64,000 bases of DNA from Tanypteryx hageni (lineage: Eukaryota; Arthropoda; Insecta; Odonata; Petaluridae): NCBI GenBank assembly GCA_028673005.1, contig CM054116.1:102088707-102152706 (forward strand). Direction: 5' to 3'. The position numbers and the translations under genes are program-made. The notes below the pieces were generated by a model. The model did not search any database, was not told where the DNA came from, and was given only the letters and a program-made list of their open reading frames with translations. Positions 28,401-38,013 of this stretch are shown here, piece by piece (the first letter of the stretch is position 1; every line of letters starts with the position of its first letter).

Positions 28401-31400
28401 AGGTGGGTAATGTGACGCCACGTTTAGACGCTCCTCTTTTTCTAACGTCGAGTGTCGCGATCCTGCGTGAAGTTGTGCCGGAGCTGTGGTTGCTGCAATT
28501 TGACCTTGATTTATTTTCTAGTCTCCTCAGACCACTACCGAGTATATTTGTACAATGTAGCATCGTAACATGAACGTCCAGTTCACTTACAATGCAGCAA
28601 TTATAAAAATATGCGCTGAAACACGCGTCATGAAACGCGTCAATACGCAGTTATTTTTTAATGATACAAGTATTCGAATATAGTACGAATGATCTCCTCA
28701 GACCCCTACCGAGTATATTTGTACAATGTAGCATCGTAACATGAACGTCCAATTCACTTACAATGCAGCAATTATAAAAATATGCGCTGAAACACACGTC
28801 ATGAAACGCGCCGATACGCAGTTATTTTTTAAAGATACAAGTATTCGAATATAGTACGAATGCAACAAGTATTCGAATATAGTACGAATGCAACAAGTAC
28901 TCAAATATAGTGCAAATGCAACTTTCAAGGGTACATATTGAGGAAAAAAACATCGCACTATATTCGGGTCAATACGGTATTTGTTCATTCAACAATCAGG
29001 AAGATAACTAAAAATGAGTTAGAATATGTTTTTTTCTACTATTATTCATTGCAAATGTGCTGTGTTTCAACTTAAGTGTGGGTTAAATAGGCTTTTGTGA
29101 ACTGGCTTGAAAACCATCTATAAAATTTTAACTATGGGAAATTGAGTTCCGAGTTCTGAACGCAACCTGTTCGTAGCATGGGTACCCCCTGTACACATAT
29201 TTTTTTCAAAGTTGGTTCAAATTGATGTTTTAGTGTCATCCATGCTAGTTTGTTCTGAAAGTTTATGTCAGTATTCCTCTTGTCTTGAAATCTGTTCTTT
29301 CAATGCTAAAAGTAGATCTTTCTTTTTAAACAGTAACAGACCTCACTCACTAAATGGATCAATTTTTAACCCTCTCTCTCTGAATAAAACAAGAGTATGC
29401 TTCTATATAAATTCTTCAGGTATTCATGCTGAACATTCTATGAATGAAATGTTTCTTTTGAATTTCATAAACATCCAAAGAATTAATTTCTCATCGATTG
29501 CTTGTTTTTCATTCCAAGGTTGGGTGAAAAAAAATTTTAGATCTTACTTATTTTAAATCTGACTATAATTGGAGCTCATGCCCTGGGTACCAATTTAAAA
29601 GTAGTGCACTGAATGTTTCTCTGACTTCCAGCTTTGTTTTCATAGCATTACTGTTTCCTCATCATTTTAACATACAGCATTTTCCATGTACACATATCAC
29701 TGTATTGTGTAGTAAATTTAGCATTTTCTTACAAGTGACAGTATTCGGATGTCCTCTCTCAAAATTCTAGCAGTCGGCAGGCCCCATTGAGTCAAGAACC
29801 AAGAGGAAAAATATTTCTGCGCAAATACATAATCATGGCGAAAAACTCTCATGGAAGTTTGGAATATCACTATGTATTTAGATAGGCCAAATAACATATT
29901 GCCAAGACTTCAGTTTCCATCTGTTCTGATGGCAGAAAATTGTGTTAAGAATTGTTTGATTATTTTTCTCAAACCAGGCATATTTTTACATAGATTCTGA
30001 AATTTTCATTGGAATTCATTGAATTTTGTTATTTTGCCTATATAAAAACATTGTGTTGGAATTCAATATAAAATGAAATTACATGTAGCAGGTTTTGTGA
30101 AAAGAAGATAAAGACACGACTGTGATTTCAATTTTAAGAAAATAATTATAAATGCCTTCATTTGTAAATATAAAAGTGAACAATGATTTGGAGACAAATA
30201 AAACCCTTTTATTGTTACTTTTAATGCTTCTTTAAAATATAATAAGCTAAAGACCCTAAATCCAGAAAATCTCCAAATCCGGCAAACATCTAATTAAACT
30301 ATCTTCATTGATCTTGCAGTATGTGCTTTCCATTTGAAGTGGGATGAAATGCGATTAGATCCTAATGTGGCACGATGGGCTGTCCATGTAACAGAACTCT
30401 CACGAACAAAGCGCCATCTTGACAGAGCTGCACTTATGGTCTTCTGGGAAAAGCTGGACAAGTGAGTGTTAATAATATTTGCATTAGAATAAGTGACTCG
30501 GAGACAAAATCCCATCAGAACTTACATAGTTTTCTAGTGTTTTATGGTGCATAACATTTTCACAAGCATTGAACATTAAAATATTAGATGATGACATTGA
30601 ATCGGTATTTTTTGCTGGTTAACTATTTCATCAAAAAAGGAAGGTAAATATGTTTTAAGTCGGTGTTAATTAATCTTTTTGTTTTTGGTGAATAAAAGTG
30701 AATATTTTAATGCATCAGGTTTTTTCTATATAAAGGTATGATTTATGCCCTACATTATGAAGTTTGTATCTGATATTTTGTTTTAAAATCTTGTTTTGCT
30801 CAGTAGGTGTCTGTCCTTGATTTGACCTAAATTTATCAGGGATTGCTGGTTGCATGCATTGTGTATGCTTTCAAATAGGTGCCTTAAAGTTGTTCTAAAC
30901 AGTGGTGTAACTACAGTGGCGCATGAGCAAATTTTTTCTTTGATTGAAATAAATGTTTTGGAATGAGAAAAATAAACATAAATTAAGAAGTGTAGAAAAA
31001 CGAGGGGCTTTGACTCCCTGTGGCCTATGTCCGCCATTCCCCTCTCTGTTTGCTTCAGCTTGCTCAGTGCCTTATACTTTTCCTTGAGGTTGTTCGCTTT
31101 CCCTCATAATCAACATGTGTTATAATAGAGATTTATTAATAATTTGGTAAGTGAATAAAATTTACTTGGGATCTTTTTTTTTCTTTTCACCTTGATGGGG
31201 GCCTTTGCTCTGTCTTGAGATTTTGGGGCGGCAGTAAAAATGGATAGGAATAAAAAATTAATATTGTGCAGATTTTTGATGAATTAAACTATTATTATCC
31301 ACAGATGCATGGTTCGACAGACAAACAGAATACATGAGCGATGCTTTTAAGAAAAGGGGGGTAGAAAAGCAATTTGGCCTAGGGGTGGAAAATTTCCAAA

Positions 31401-32873
31401 TCCATCACTGTACGATGTAGCATGAACTTAAAGAAACCATCTTTATATATTAATACTCAATGTCTGTCCATCCATCTCCCCTTTTATCTCTTGAACAGTT
31501 TGTCATAGAGAAATGCTGTAAATGCCATTTTGTTTCTGCCAACTAGGAGACCCGAGAAAACTATTTTCGTTTAGATAAGTGTCCCGGATTCGACTCCAGG
31601 AGACGATTACATTTTCTCATGTTTACATAAGCGTTTCGATTTTTCAAGGTGCAAGGTTTATTTCTTTCGTTCATTAAAATACGTAAATGTGTACCGAATT
31701 TCTCCGTTTTTACTTGATTTGACAGCTAAAACTATAAAATATCTTATTCTTGTGATGTTTAGACGTTACATGGAAGAATTTGTCAGAAACACGTTTCTTT
31801 TTGAAATTTTATGGCTTTTTCGTACTCTTTCTGGGTGTTGCCAAGGCAAACCACATTGTTGCCTCCAATTGAATTAGTGTCTATTAAGCCTTCAAATAGA
31901 CGAAAGAGTTGTGTTATTCACTTCGCGCTTTTTATGAAACATCGAAATTATAGTTTTATCAATGTCAAACTTAACGTTGTAATGTTAATAATTGAAGATT
32001 ATTATTCAGTAAGCTGCGTGTGGATTTGGGGCATTTTCAATGATGATGATGTAAACACAGATTTCTGACTGACTTCACAAAAGTTTTTGCGGGTACCACT
32101 AGTACATCATAAATCAGGCAACTTCAGATAACTGGAAAATTTTACAAGCTTGGTTTGGTTCTCTTGGTTATTGTTTTACATTGATATTTTCCCTTAGGCT
32201 TGAGCAGTAAAATATTGATAATCCTTAGAATGTCATAAAAATAATGCACTTTATTAATTTTGCGTATTTTTAAATGTTAGCCCAAAATTAGTGACAGATG
32301 ATCAAGTGAAGCAGCGGCAGGTACAAGTGTAAGATAAAGAAAGCTCTCTATAATAAGTCTATTACAATCTCCTAGGTTCCAAGAAACTTCTATCATTATA
32401 CATTACATTTCCAAGTTTGTTGGCATAATATCTTTCGATTCAGAGTAACTTCCTTCAGAGTTATATTTTTTAATTTGTCTCATTTATTTTCTTCAATTAT
32501 AAATGGAAATCTCTGCGATTAGAAATTGTTTTTGTTAGTCCATTCCTGTTGACTGTTATATTTCGAAATATTAATGTATTTTTAATTAATTTGTTGAGGG
32601 ACTAGTGAATTATTTCTCTTTCAATCAACTTTTCTAGAAGCATGTGGATATAAAAAAGTTGGTGCAAAGTATGTTTTACCAATATTTTTCAAAGTTGCCG
32701 TAAAATTTTGAGCCTAAAGAAAGGTTAAGTTTAAAATCTGGCCTGATATTTTAGTTATACCTCATGTGATCAAATAAAATGTCTTGTATTGTAGAATTAA
32801 GAATTTACATCCTAATTCATTTTTACTTCTTTATAGGCATATGATAAAGAACAAGCCACATCTGCGTTTTTAA
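7484..32873 (+). CDS. CDC73: Parafibromin/CDC73 (hyrax), Paf1 complex subunit; complete, 11 exons
   Basis: Exons: 7484-7614, 7787-7892, 8042-8161, 8604-8749, 15643-15856, 22849-23119, 26863-27008, 27528-27646, 27732-27961, 30320-30461, 32837-32873. All introns are GT-AG and phases agree, giving 553 aa plus stop. The start [17 protein letters not shown] and [12 protein letters not shown] match the CDC73 N-terminus. KR...KKPR near 121-137 is where the family's nuclear signal lies. [17 protein letters not shown] and [17 protein letters not shown] mark the conserved middle. From about residue 391 ([34 protein letters not shown]) the Ras-like C-terminal domain follows, ending KPHLRF. By family knowledge it works in the nucleus in the Paf1 complex on RNA polymerase II, promoting elongation-linked histone marks; in flies it also serves Wnt signalling. 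The length fits (human 531). The residues between WPW and DGSPV found in the human protein are absent. Introns 4 and 5 are about 7 kb each and rich in transposons. Confidence 0.96.
8750..10393. other. CDC73 intron 4, proximal part
   Basis: AT-rich intron. A G+C-richer patch at about 9200-9530 (cagcccgggc, gggcgatcgccc, cagactggtaatac read in reverse) resembles ends of hAT-like elements but lacks a clear paired end or target duplication. The 63-codon frame at 9052-9243 shows nothing recognisable. Confidence 0.35.
10402..10803. mobile_element. hAT-like MITE, about 402 bp, with nested repeat
   Basis: Left end CTGGGCTCTCCAAAC pairs with the reversed right end CAGGGTCTCCAAATG. The flanks share CTGTACAG (10394-10401 and 10804-10811), within an 11-bp match TGCTGTACAGC that leaves the border uncertain by a few bases. 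Internal sequence from about 10496 resembles a dispersed repeat at 52540-52692. Confidence 0.75.
10496..10612. repeat. Dispersed repeat, copy A (cagtgttggaaaacatt type)
   Basis: cagtgttggaaaacattg, then cataacataacaaaat and alternating ataac/aaat words. The same series of words occurs at 52540-52692. The copy here sits inside a hAT-like MITE, so it is either part of that family or a nested insertion. Confidence 0.5.
10965..11295. mobile_element. hAT-like MITE, 331 bp
   Basis: Begins CAGGGGTGTCCAACCTACGG and ends ATTTGGGCTCCATTG. Flanks TTCTAGAA (10957-10964) and TTCTGGAA (11296-11303) are an 8-bp duplication with one change. The interior (gcaggccgg, gcagcccgtgaag) is related to the elements at 23811-24130 and just before it. 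Confidence 0.8.
11304..12483. other. CDC73 intron 4, no gene seen
   Basis: AT-rich. A 12-bp inverted pair (taaaggttaacctttaaa near 11935-11952) and a related word at about 12188-12205 (taaaggttaaacatttaaa) flank roughly 250 bases. They could be ends of a small fold-back element, but no target duplication was identified. Confidence 0.3.
12484..12890 (-). pseudogene. Possible non-LTR reverse transcriptase C-terminal relic
   Basis: On the - strand the translation contains [17 protein letters not shown] and, past stops, FLSAIARIV. This resembles the region after the reverse transcriptase core of non-LTR elements (a Y-C-S-P-x-W block then an R-rich A-I/L-I). The frame has several stops and drifts into low-similarity serine/leucine-rich sequence. 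The identification is tentative. Confidence 0.35.
12879..13148. mobile_element. Possible hAT-like MITE
   Basis: Left AAGGTGACCAAC and reversed right AGGGTGATCAAC are imperfect inverted repeats. TAGGAT occurs just outside both ends. Borders are approximate. Confidence 0.4.
14160..14770. other. CpG-rich block in intron 4
   Basis: Unlike the surrounding intron, this stretch keeps many CpG dinucleotides (for example cgcttcgccgtacgacg and ggtattcgcgcaac). It ends in a strong splice-donor-like word, AAAAGTAAGTAAG, near 14752-14764. That would fit a promoter and first non-coding exon of an alternative or nested transcript, but also an unrecognised young repeat. No protein motif is present in the short frames (60-83 codons). 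Confidence 0.3.
16048..16119 (-). tRNA. tRNA-like sequence, probably a pseudogene or SINE head
   Basis: Read on the - strand it has an A-box-like TTAGTTCAGTGGTAGAA and a perfect T arm, CCGGG TTCGATT CCCGG (16055-16071), containing a B box. A possible anticodon stem TCCGC/GTGGA encloses a 7-base loop ACGGCAA, which would put GGC (Ala) as anticodon. The base before the anticodon is C instead of T, and the acceptor arms pair poorly, so a functional tRNA is unlikely. A run of six T, a polymerase III stop signal, follows within a few bases. It lies in CDC73 intron 5, antisense to the gene. Confidence 0.5.
17141..18085 (+). mobile_element. Tigger/Tc2-like pogo element, 945 bp, decayed
   Basis: Left CAATCATGCCTCATTTA and reversed right CAGTCATGCCTCATTTA are inverted ends. 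TA follows the right end (18086-18087); the left flank reads GA, perhaps a mutated TA. Between them lies a decayed pogo-type transposase start (see 17400-17870). The ends resemble those of Tc2/Tigger-group elements. Confidence 0.7.
17400..17870 (+). pseudogene. Decayed pogo-type transposase N-terminus
   Basis: Translations across several frames show [11 protein letters not shown], the usual start of the first helix-turn-helix, and later [19 protein letters not shown], matching the second (CENP-B-type) DNA-binding unit. Many stops and frameshifts interrupt it. In intact relatives these two domains bind the element's ends. No DDE catalytic part remains. Confidence 0.6.
18233..18550. repeat. 20-bp minisatellite (CCTCTCTCCCTCCTATTCAC)
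   Basis: About 15 copies of a pyrimidine-rich 20-bp unit; variants carry CAT for CAC, or CATATT late in the array. One unit is 18 bp long. The 204-codon open frame at 18131-18745 is only the translation of this array (20 is not a multiple of 3, so three units give a 20-residue protein repeat). It lies inside CDC73 intron 5. Confidence 0.95.
18650..18930. repeat. Diverged tandem duplication, unit about 140 bp
   Basis: Two adjacent units share ttagtt.tattc.gaggaagtg..atatat, then tgtcaa.cctaaataaac, and end in ataaatttctgccaaattt. The same tail recurs around 19740-19870, so the units belong to a dispersed repeat cluster reaching to about 19880. Confidence 0.7.
19430..19720. repeat. Dispersed repeat, copy 1 of 3
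   Basis: Shares ordered words with 46790-47090 (same orientation) and 60690-60890 (inverted): tttaa(c/t)atgag(t/c)aatttcga, gcagaaaaa.atgaa.agaataagaaact, ttctaattttaat, tctatttt, and a B-box-like gtcgaaccc. It may derive from a tRNA-related or Helitron-like family. Confidence 0.65.
19880..21670. other. CDC73 intron 5, no gene or defined repeat seen
   Basis: AT-rich intron sequence. The 62-codon frame at 20089-20277 has no motif. Confidence 0.4.
21676..22054. mobile_element. hAT-like MITE with an internal tandem duplication
   Basis: Left CTGGGGTGGCCAAACTTG and reversed right CCAGAGATGGCCAAACT are inverted ends. Flanks (gtatatat and tagatatg) are only loosely alike. Inside, a 111-bp unit is present twice. 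Confidence 0.6.
21749..21967. repeat. Exact tandem duplication, period 111 bp
   Basis: Bases 21751-21856 and 21862-21967 are identical over 106 positions, starting ATTCTGTGCTGATAAATT and ending CAAGTCACACT. The lack of any difference implies a recent event (or an assembly artefact). Confidence 0.95.
23480..23800. mobile_element. hAT-like MITE relative, left border unclear
   Basis: Contains gggccagattagaggtt, ttggaagttgcctag and, at the right, ccgcatgtgacccgcgg with gttccccatc. These words recur in the neighbouring element 23811-24130, so this is a diverged family member, perhaps the target into which the neighbour jumped. Confidence 0.5.
23811..24130. mobile_element. hAT-like MITE, 320 bp, perfect flanking direct repeat
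   Basis: Begins (c)agtggtgcccaaactttt and ends gtagtttgggttccacta. It is bracketed by identical CTGTAAGGCA at 23801-23810 and 24131-24140. The 8-bp target duplication lies within this 10-base match. The interior has gggccgcattggaagttgcc. The short frames on the - strand are not genes. Confidence 0.85.
24445..26204. mobile_element. Tc1/mariner-superfamily (pogo-like) element, about 1.76 kb, non-coding
   Basis: Left CAGTGTCTCTTCGATTAAC and reversed right TAGTGTGTCCTCGGTTTAAC are inverted ends. TA precedes the left end. The right part has repeated words of the type acgttaa.tcgaa at 26111-26190. No transposase remains. A hAT-like MITE (24846-25141) is nested in it. Confidence 0.65.
24846..25141. 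mobile_element. hAT-like MITE, 296 bp, nested
   Basis: Left CAGGGGTCCCCAAACTTTT and reversed right CAGGTGTCTCAAAACTA. Flanks CATTGGGA (24838-24845) and CATTAGGC (25142-25149) match at 6 of 8. It lies inside the element 24445-26204, so it inserted later. Confidence 0.75.
28257..28977. mobile_element. pogo-like MITE, 721 bp, with internal tandem repeats
   Basis: Ends CCGTATTAGCCCGAATATA and, reversed, CCGTATTGACCCGAATATA differ by two bases. TA flanks both (28255-28256, 28978-28979). Inside, a 171-bp unit occurs twice (about 28522-28692 and 28693-28861), then a 28-bp unit (caacaagtattcgaatatag...) about three times to 28920. The repeats contain the terminal word ATTCGAATATAGT, as if the ends had been amplified. 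It sits in CDC73 intron 9. Confidence 0.85.
28980..30319. other. CDC73 intron 9, distal part
   Basis: The words aatgtccaacttacgaatg (28047) and, reversed at about 29150-29190, ctacgaacaggttgcgttc may be remnants of one larger Tigger-like element with the MITE 28257-28977 nested in it; the ends are too diverged to be sure. The rest shows no gene. The 114-codon frame 29212-29556 has no domain. Confidence 0.3.
31440..32102 (+). mobile_element. Helitron-like non-autonomous element, 663 bp
   Basis: Starts TCTTTATATATTAATACTCA directly after A (31439) and ends GCGGGTACCACTAG directly before T (32103). Helitrons begin TC, end CTRR and insert between A and T, and arthropod copies often end gcgggt..c.ctag. 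A 3' hairpin is not clear. The short frames inside (62 and 85 codons) are not recognisable. Confidence 0.6.
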
Positions 32874-34688
32874 ATAGTCATTTATCTGAACAGTTATTGG
32901 ACTAGGCCATATAAGAAGACTTAAAAACAGGCATCTCTGTAAATCTCATCAAGGATTTTAGTGGATAGTCACAAAAGTGATCCTGTTGCATTCACTCACT
33001 TCAGTTGTTAACTCGGAAGTCCTTTTAACATCTGGATCATCAACAGTGTCCAACTTGTGTTGTTTTTTGTATTTAAAGCTGGAGGATATGAGTGCTGCAT
33101 AAATTCTGATAAGGTAATGGCTACCTGCAGATGTATTTCCAGGAGGAAAGGTTTATTATTTGTATGCAAAAACTGGTTAAAATTATAAAAAGAACTTGAA
33201 AACACTGAACTTACCAATAATGGGACATTTTGTTTTTAATTTGTGTATAATTCCTCTTGAAAGAAGTTTTTAAAGTAGTTTAAAATAGCTTTATGATTAT
33301 TACTTGAAAGTATAAATTGTTTATTGATATACTTAATAAGTGTCTCTATGATTTTTCTAACCAAAAGAAGTTGAATTTTCTTCTTTTATGATGCTATTTG
33401 TTGAAAAAAATCATATAATATTGCTTAAAATTCCTATGAATCTTTGAAACTCCTTGGGTCTAAAACTCTGCTTGTGTTTGCCTTTTTTCTATTTGTGAAA
33501 CAAGTAGACAAAAATAATTTCAAGACCTTAATCATTGGTTTAGCCATGATGAAATTGATTGTTTGCTAGACTAAGAAAATACCCGTTTCAGGTAAGAAAT
33601 ATTTCTATAAGATATGTGTCTGTTATATAGATGCAGACTAAAAATGTTTTCTTGTACATATGCCTTTGTTAAAATTTGTAATTTGGAACTTTAGTTAATA
33701 TTGATGGTTTGCCTTTGGACCATAAAATCAAGTTCCCCATTCCTGAAAGTGCAGTTTGACTTAATGTATTATTTCTTGCATATATTGTGAGATTGATGTT
33801 TCTTGTACTATCAAAATGTGTTTTAGCACATTCATTTTCCATTCATGATGCAGTGTACTGAGAATTCAATCCAATTCTCCATTCATGATGAAAAACTTAT
33901 GTCTGATCCTCATAAAGCATACTGTCAGAAGTGCATTAGGTATAAATGACTCCTTTTTCATGAGAGAGATACTCCTTTTTTATAAATTAGGAGACTGTAC
34001 ATAATGAAGATGAAATTTTCACATTAAAGTGAGTTGTATTTGTTGATGCAAGAAGGAAAATTATCCAGCTTTGAAAGTATTTCACTACATCAGCAAAGCT
34101 GTGACCTATTAAAAACCTGGGTCAGAGGAGCACCTATTTTTTTCTGTGTAGATAGGTAATAGGGGAGGAATTCCTCCCCTTCGCAGTTGACTCATAATGC
34201 TCATTGCTGCGCTTATAATCCTATTTTTGTCATGATGTAAGGCCATGTATATTTGAAAATACATTCACTTTGGATAAAATATTCTCTCATTTTGGAACAT
34301 CATTGGGATATCAACCATTTTGTCATAGCTATTAGACATTTTAATGAAAGTTTTTCCTTAGTGACTTGTGGTGCAATATAATTTTTGATAATTCTCTGAT
34401 TGTAAAAATCTCTAGTTTTTTTGTTTTTACCAATGATTGGGCTAATATTTTTAAACATCTTTTAGTGAAGTAAGTTCATTTATTCATTAACATTTCTTTA
34501 TTTTAGATTTTTGTTTCCTTTCTCTTGATTGGTTTATTTGGAATTCTACTTGAGAATATGTGATAAAACTTATATATTAGTTCTTATTAGGTTAAAATGC
34601 AAAGTAAGCATGCAAAAAAAACTTTAATTAAATTAATTTTAATTTATTGCACTTAGTTAAGAACAGTGGTTCCCATTTTATCTAAATA
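32874..34688 (+). other. CDC73 3' flank/probable 3' UTR
   Basis: No open gene. The 3' end of the mRNA cannot be fixed: ATTAAA occurs (for example near 34023) but I found no canonical AATAAA close to the stop. A perfect 20-bp palindrome lies at 34161-34180. Confidence 0.35.
34161..34180. repeat. Perfect 20-bp palindrome
   Basis: AGGGGAGGAATTCCTCCCCT reads the same on both strands. It could form a cruciform in DNA, or a hairpin if transcribed in the CDC73 3' UTR. A role is unknown. Confidence 0.95.
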
Positions 34689-36046
34689 CCGTAAAACCTC
34701 TCATTAACGAACATCAAGGGACCCAATTTTTCGTCTATTCGTTATTCGGAAATTCGTTGATTGGAGGTTATTGGGCGTTGCATAACTTCAGGGGCGCATT
34801 GTCTGTTAGATTATACGGGAACAACGGGGTTATCCAAATGAAGGAATAAGTGCAGATACGGCGTAACTCTGCTAAAATACGCCCATTTTCAGGAAACGGT
34901 ATCACATAAGTTGAGGATATTCAAAATGCGCCCGCAATGTTTAATAACCAGCCATATTGATTTGAAGCTCCGACGACACAATGGGCCACTTTCATTCATC
35001 TCCTTTTGCAATGTTTGACAGTGGCAAGCACCAAATAACTGAAATGCAGTGTTATTTTTTCTAGCATTGATTGGCAGGTTTTGCACGAAAACATCCTCTG
35101 CAATTTTTTATTATGCAACTTTTTTCGAGGTTGCAGTACATGAAACTCGCTGAGCCTATCCTAAAGCATCTGTTGAGTCGCTAAGTTTATAAAAAATATT
35201 GACAGCAACGCCACTTCTTAACACCCATTCATAAACTACAATTTGACCACCACGGCGCGGGTTGCAAATATTTCAAAACGAAATGAATGAAAGCAGCATT
35301 TTCCTCATAAGAAAGCACTAACTGTCGTTGGCACTCCAAATCAAGACTCCAATCAATATTTTTCACTAACCTTCTTAACAACACTCCAGCTCCGTCTCTG
35401 ACGAATAAATTAACTATCACAAAAAAGTATATAGGAACCACCTCACCACGATACGTACCTCATTGCTACGATCTTTCGTTGAAATTCCCTTTAAATGGAT
35501 TAGGGGATTAATTTAATCGGGAATGATTTAAAATACAACACTTTTTTAAAAGATCTATTTAAAATACATCAACATTTTTTAATAAACGAATCTATTTTTT
35601 TCTGTTTCAAATTCTTTGTGAATTCTCAGGAAACGGCAATCTCCACTTCCCTAAAAGCATGCATAGCGGAATCACTACAACTCTCGGACGAGATTGTCAC
35701 TGGCGCGAGAATGCCGGAAACACAGGAAATATGTCATCATGCTAGAAAACATGCTATGATTGGCTTGTTGTAAGCTTAACGCTAATTGGCGCATTGGCGA
35801 CTGTTTTCAATCGTTTTCCGTACTTAAAAAAATGTTTAGCGAGCAAAATTTCGTTCTAAAGAGGTAAATATAAACGGAAGTGACGTCTTTTTCTTTCGTT
35901 GTTCGGAAGTTTTCGTAGTACGGAAGTTCGTAGTAAAGAGGATATAATTAGGGATTTTGTATACAAGTTTGGCGGGACCGCCGTCAATTGTTCGCTATCC
36001 GGAGGTCTTCGCTATAAAGGGGTTCGTAAGTTAAGAGGTTTTACTG
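34689..36046. mobile_element. Tigger/pogo-like non-autonomous element, 1358 bp
   Basis: Left CCGTAAAACCTCTCATTAAC and reversed right CAGTAAAACCTCTTAACTTA are inverted ends. TA is present on both sides (34687-34688, 36047-36048). The start word matches the Tigger end at 61933. Both sub-terminal regions have repeated words such as ttcgtagt, cggaagttcg and gttcgctat. No transposase frame is present. Confidence 0.85.
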
Positions 36047-36048
36047 TA

Positions 36049-38005
36049 ATTCTTTATTTAAAAATAATGTGGTATTTTATGTATTTGATAACTACTTCCC
36101 TTAGGATTTTTTCAAATTTGTGTTGAAAAAATTTTAATTCAAATTTGTAATATTTATGGTTGAATAATTTTAAAAAATGTATCAATTTGAATATTTTTGA
36201 AAAGTTGCTGCTTAAACATTTTCTATTAATTTCTCGATAGAGCTATATTTTTCATTAATGTGACATGATCATCACATGTGGTAAACATTTTGAATAACAA
36301 TGCACCAAAAATGTTTTATTATTTATGCATTAAACTATTCAAATTAAAAGCATTAATTGTTCACATCATTTGGGATGAACCTGTATTTGATTTAGCTGTG
36401 GACATTTAGTGGCATTTTCAATGGAGATACTTGTGTTTGCAATTAATAGTTATCTCAGGTTTTAATAACTTTTTTATAGTATTAATTCCGGAATTAAGGG
36501 CAGTATTTTTATGTTAAGCTTGTCATTCAAGAAGTTGTGTATCATTTGCCTATTTTTGGGAATCTTGATTCTTTTTCTCCTAATAACTGGATTCTAATGT
36601 GCCTATGGTCTCATTGATTTTTTTCTAATTTTGTTTTTGTTAAACTCTATGGTACTTAACTCGTTTTTCTTTGAAATTAACAAATTGTATACATGATTTT
36701 CATTGAATTTCTTGGTACAATATCTATCCTAATCATTAGAATATAACATTTATGTCTACTAGAATAAAATTGCCATTGATTATGATTGATTGATTATGGT
36801 GCTATTAATCCATTAAGCACCATTTTTTTATAAATTGCTATAATAATGCCTATTTTAGGAGGAGGAGTTGTTAAAGGATTAGATGTTGATATTTTATTGT
36901 TAGGGAAAAGTTGTTATTCAGTATTCATAGTTGATTGAGAAAAATGTATCAAGCTAATTTTGTATACGACTTTATTAAATGTTGGTCATCTTGGATTTCC
37001 ATAAAAATCTTCATAAAGTCACTTCTACTACTGATTTTATTACTCGGACTTTGCTGATTTTCAATACTTGAACTACATTGTTCAGTTATATCTGAATACA
37101 TTTTTTTTAACTTTGGCTGCAGTATTTGGATTCAGCCCACATTGATCAAAATATTCCTACTAATGTGGAATTCTGTAAAGCCTAACATACATAAAACTCA
37201 TTTCTCTTTCCTCTTGAAATTCCTCTCTGTTCCTCCAATTTTTTCTGAAGAATTGACTATTCATCACCCATTATTTGGCCAAGGGTTTTACCTACTGCAG
37301 GGAATCATCAAAATGTGTTCTGGAGAACATTTGATGGGGTTTCGTGAGACTGATTAGCATTAGCTTTACATCCTCTAATTACCACTTCTTAGTTAAGGTT
37401 CAGGAAAAATAATTCAAATATAAGTTTTGAATTGCTTCAGAAAGTTGAAAAACTCCTGATGTATAGTAAATCATATGCTAAAAATTCTTGATGAAATTGT
37501 CAAATTTGGAACCTTGAGCTTCCATTTTTTACAGTTGAATTGTTCTAAAACTTAGAATATAATTAAGTCAGGAAACATGAAAGCACAACTCTTTTACCAA
37601 ATTTTTTATGGTTGTAAGCAATTACTGGATTATCTTTATTAATTTCCAGGGTGCCAAATTTAAAGAGAGATCTCAAGTATAGCCACCATAGTGCTTAATG
37701 GGTTAATTATCAAAACTTCAATATAGTAGTTTTGCAAGTAGGGGTTAAATAATTAAATGTTTTGGTCCATAGGTGTTAACAGGAAATTTCCAAACACCCA
37801 TTGTGGATATATTCGTTGGGCTATATTATCGCAATGAAGGAGCTTCTATTAAGTTCAGAGGTATATTAAACCATGTTTGTATTTCAATAACATATTAAGG
37901 AGGTTGTAATCACCTATGCTGAATATACTAGAATTGTAATTTTTCTGCTTCTTAAGCTAGTTATGCAATTCTTTTTAAATTATTACTAACAACTTACATC
38001 CCTGA
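36049..38005. other. Intergenic, AT-rich
   Basis: No gene or bounded repeat recognised. AATAAA at 36773 is the first canonical poly(A) signal I noticed downstream of CDC73, about 3.9 kb from the stop and beyond a transposon, so its use is doubtful. Confidence 0.35.
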
Positions 38006-38013
38006 GTTGTGAT

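Noticed and set aside
28030..29190. A single large Tigger-like element around the MITE 28257-28977
   Set aside because: The suspected ends (aacttacgaatg and, reversed, ctacgaacaggttg) are too diverged, and no TA-flanked termini could be fixed.
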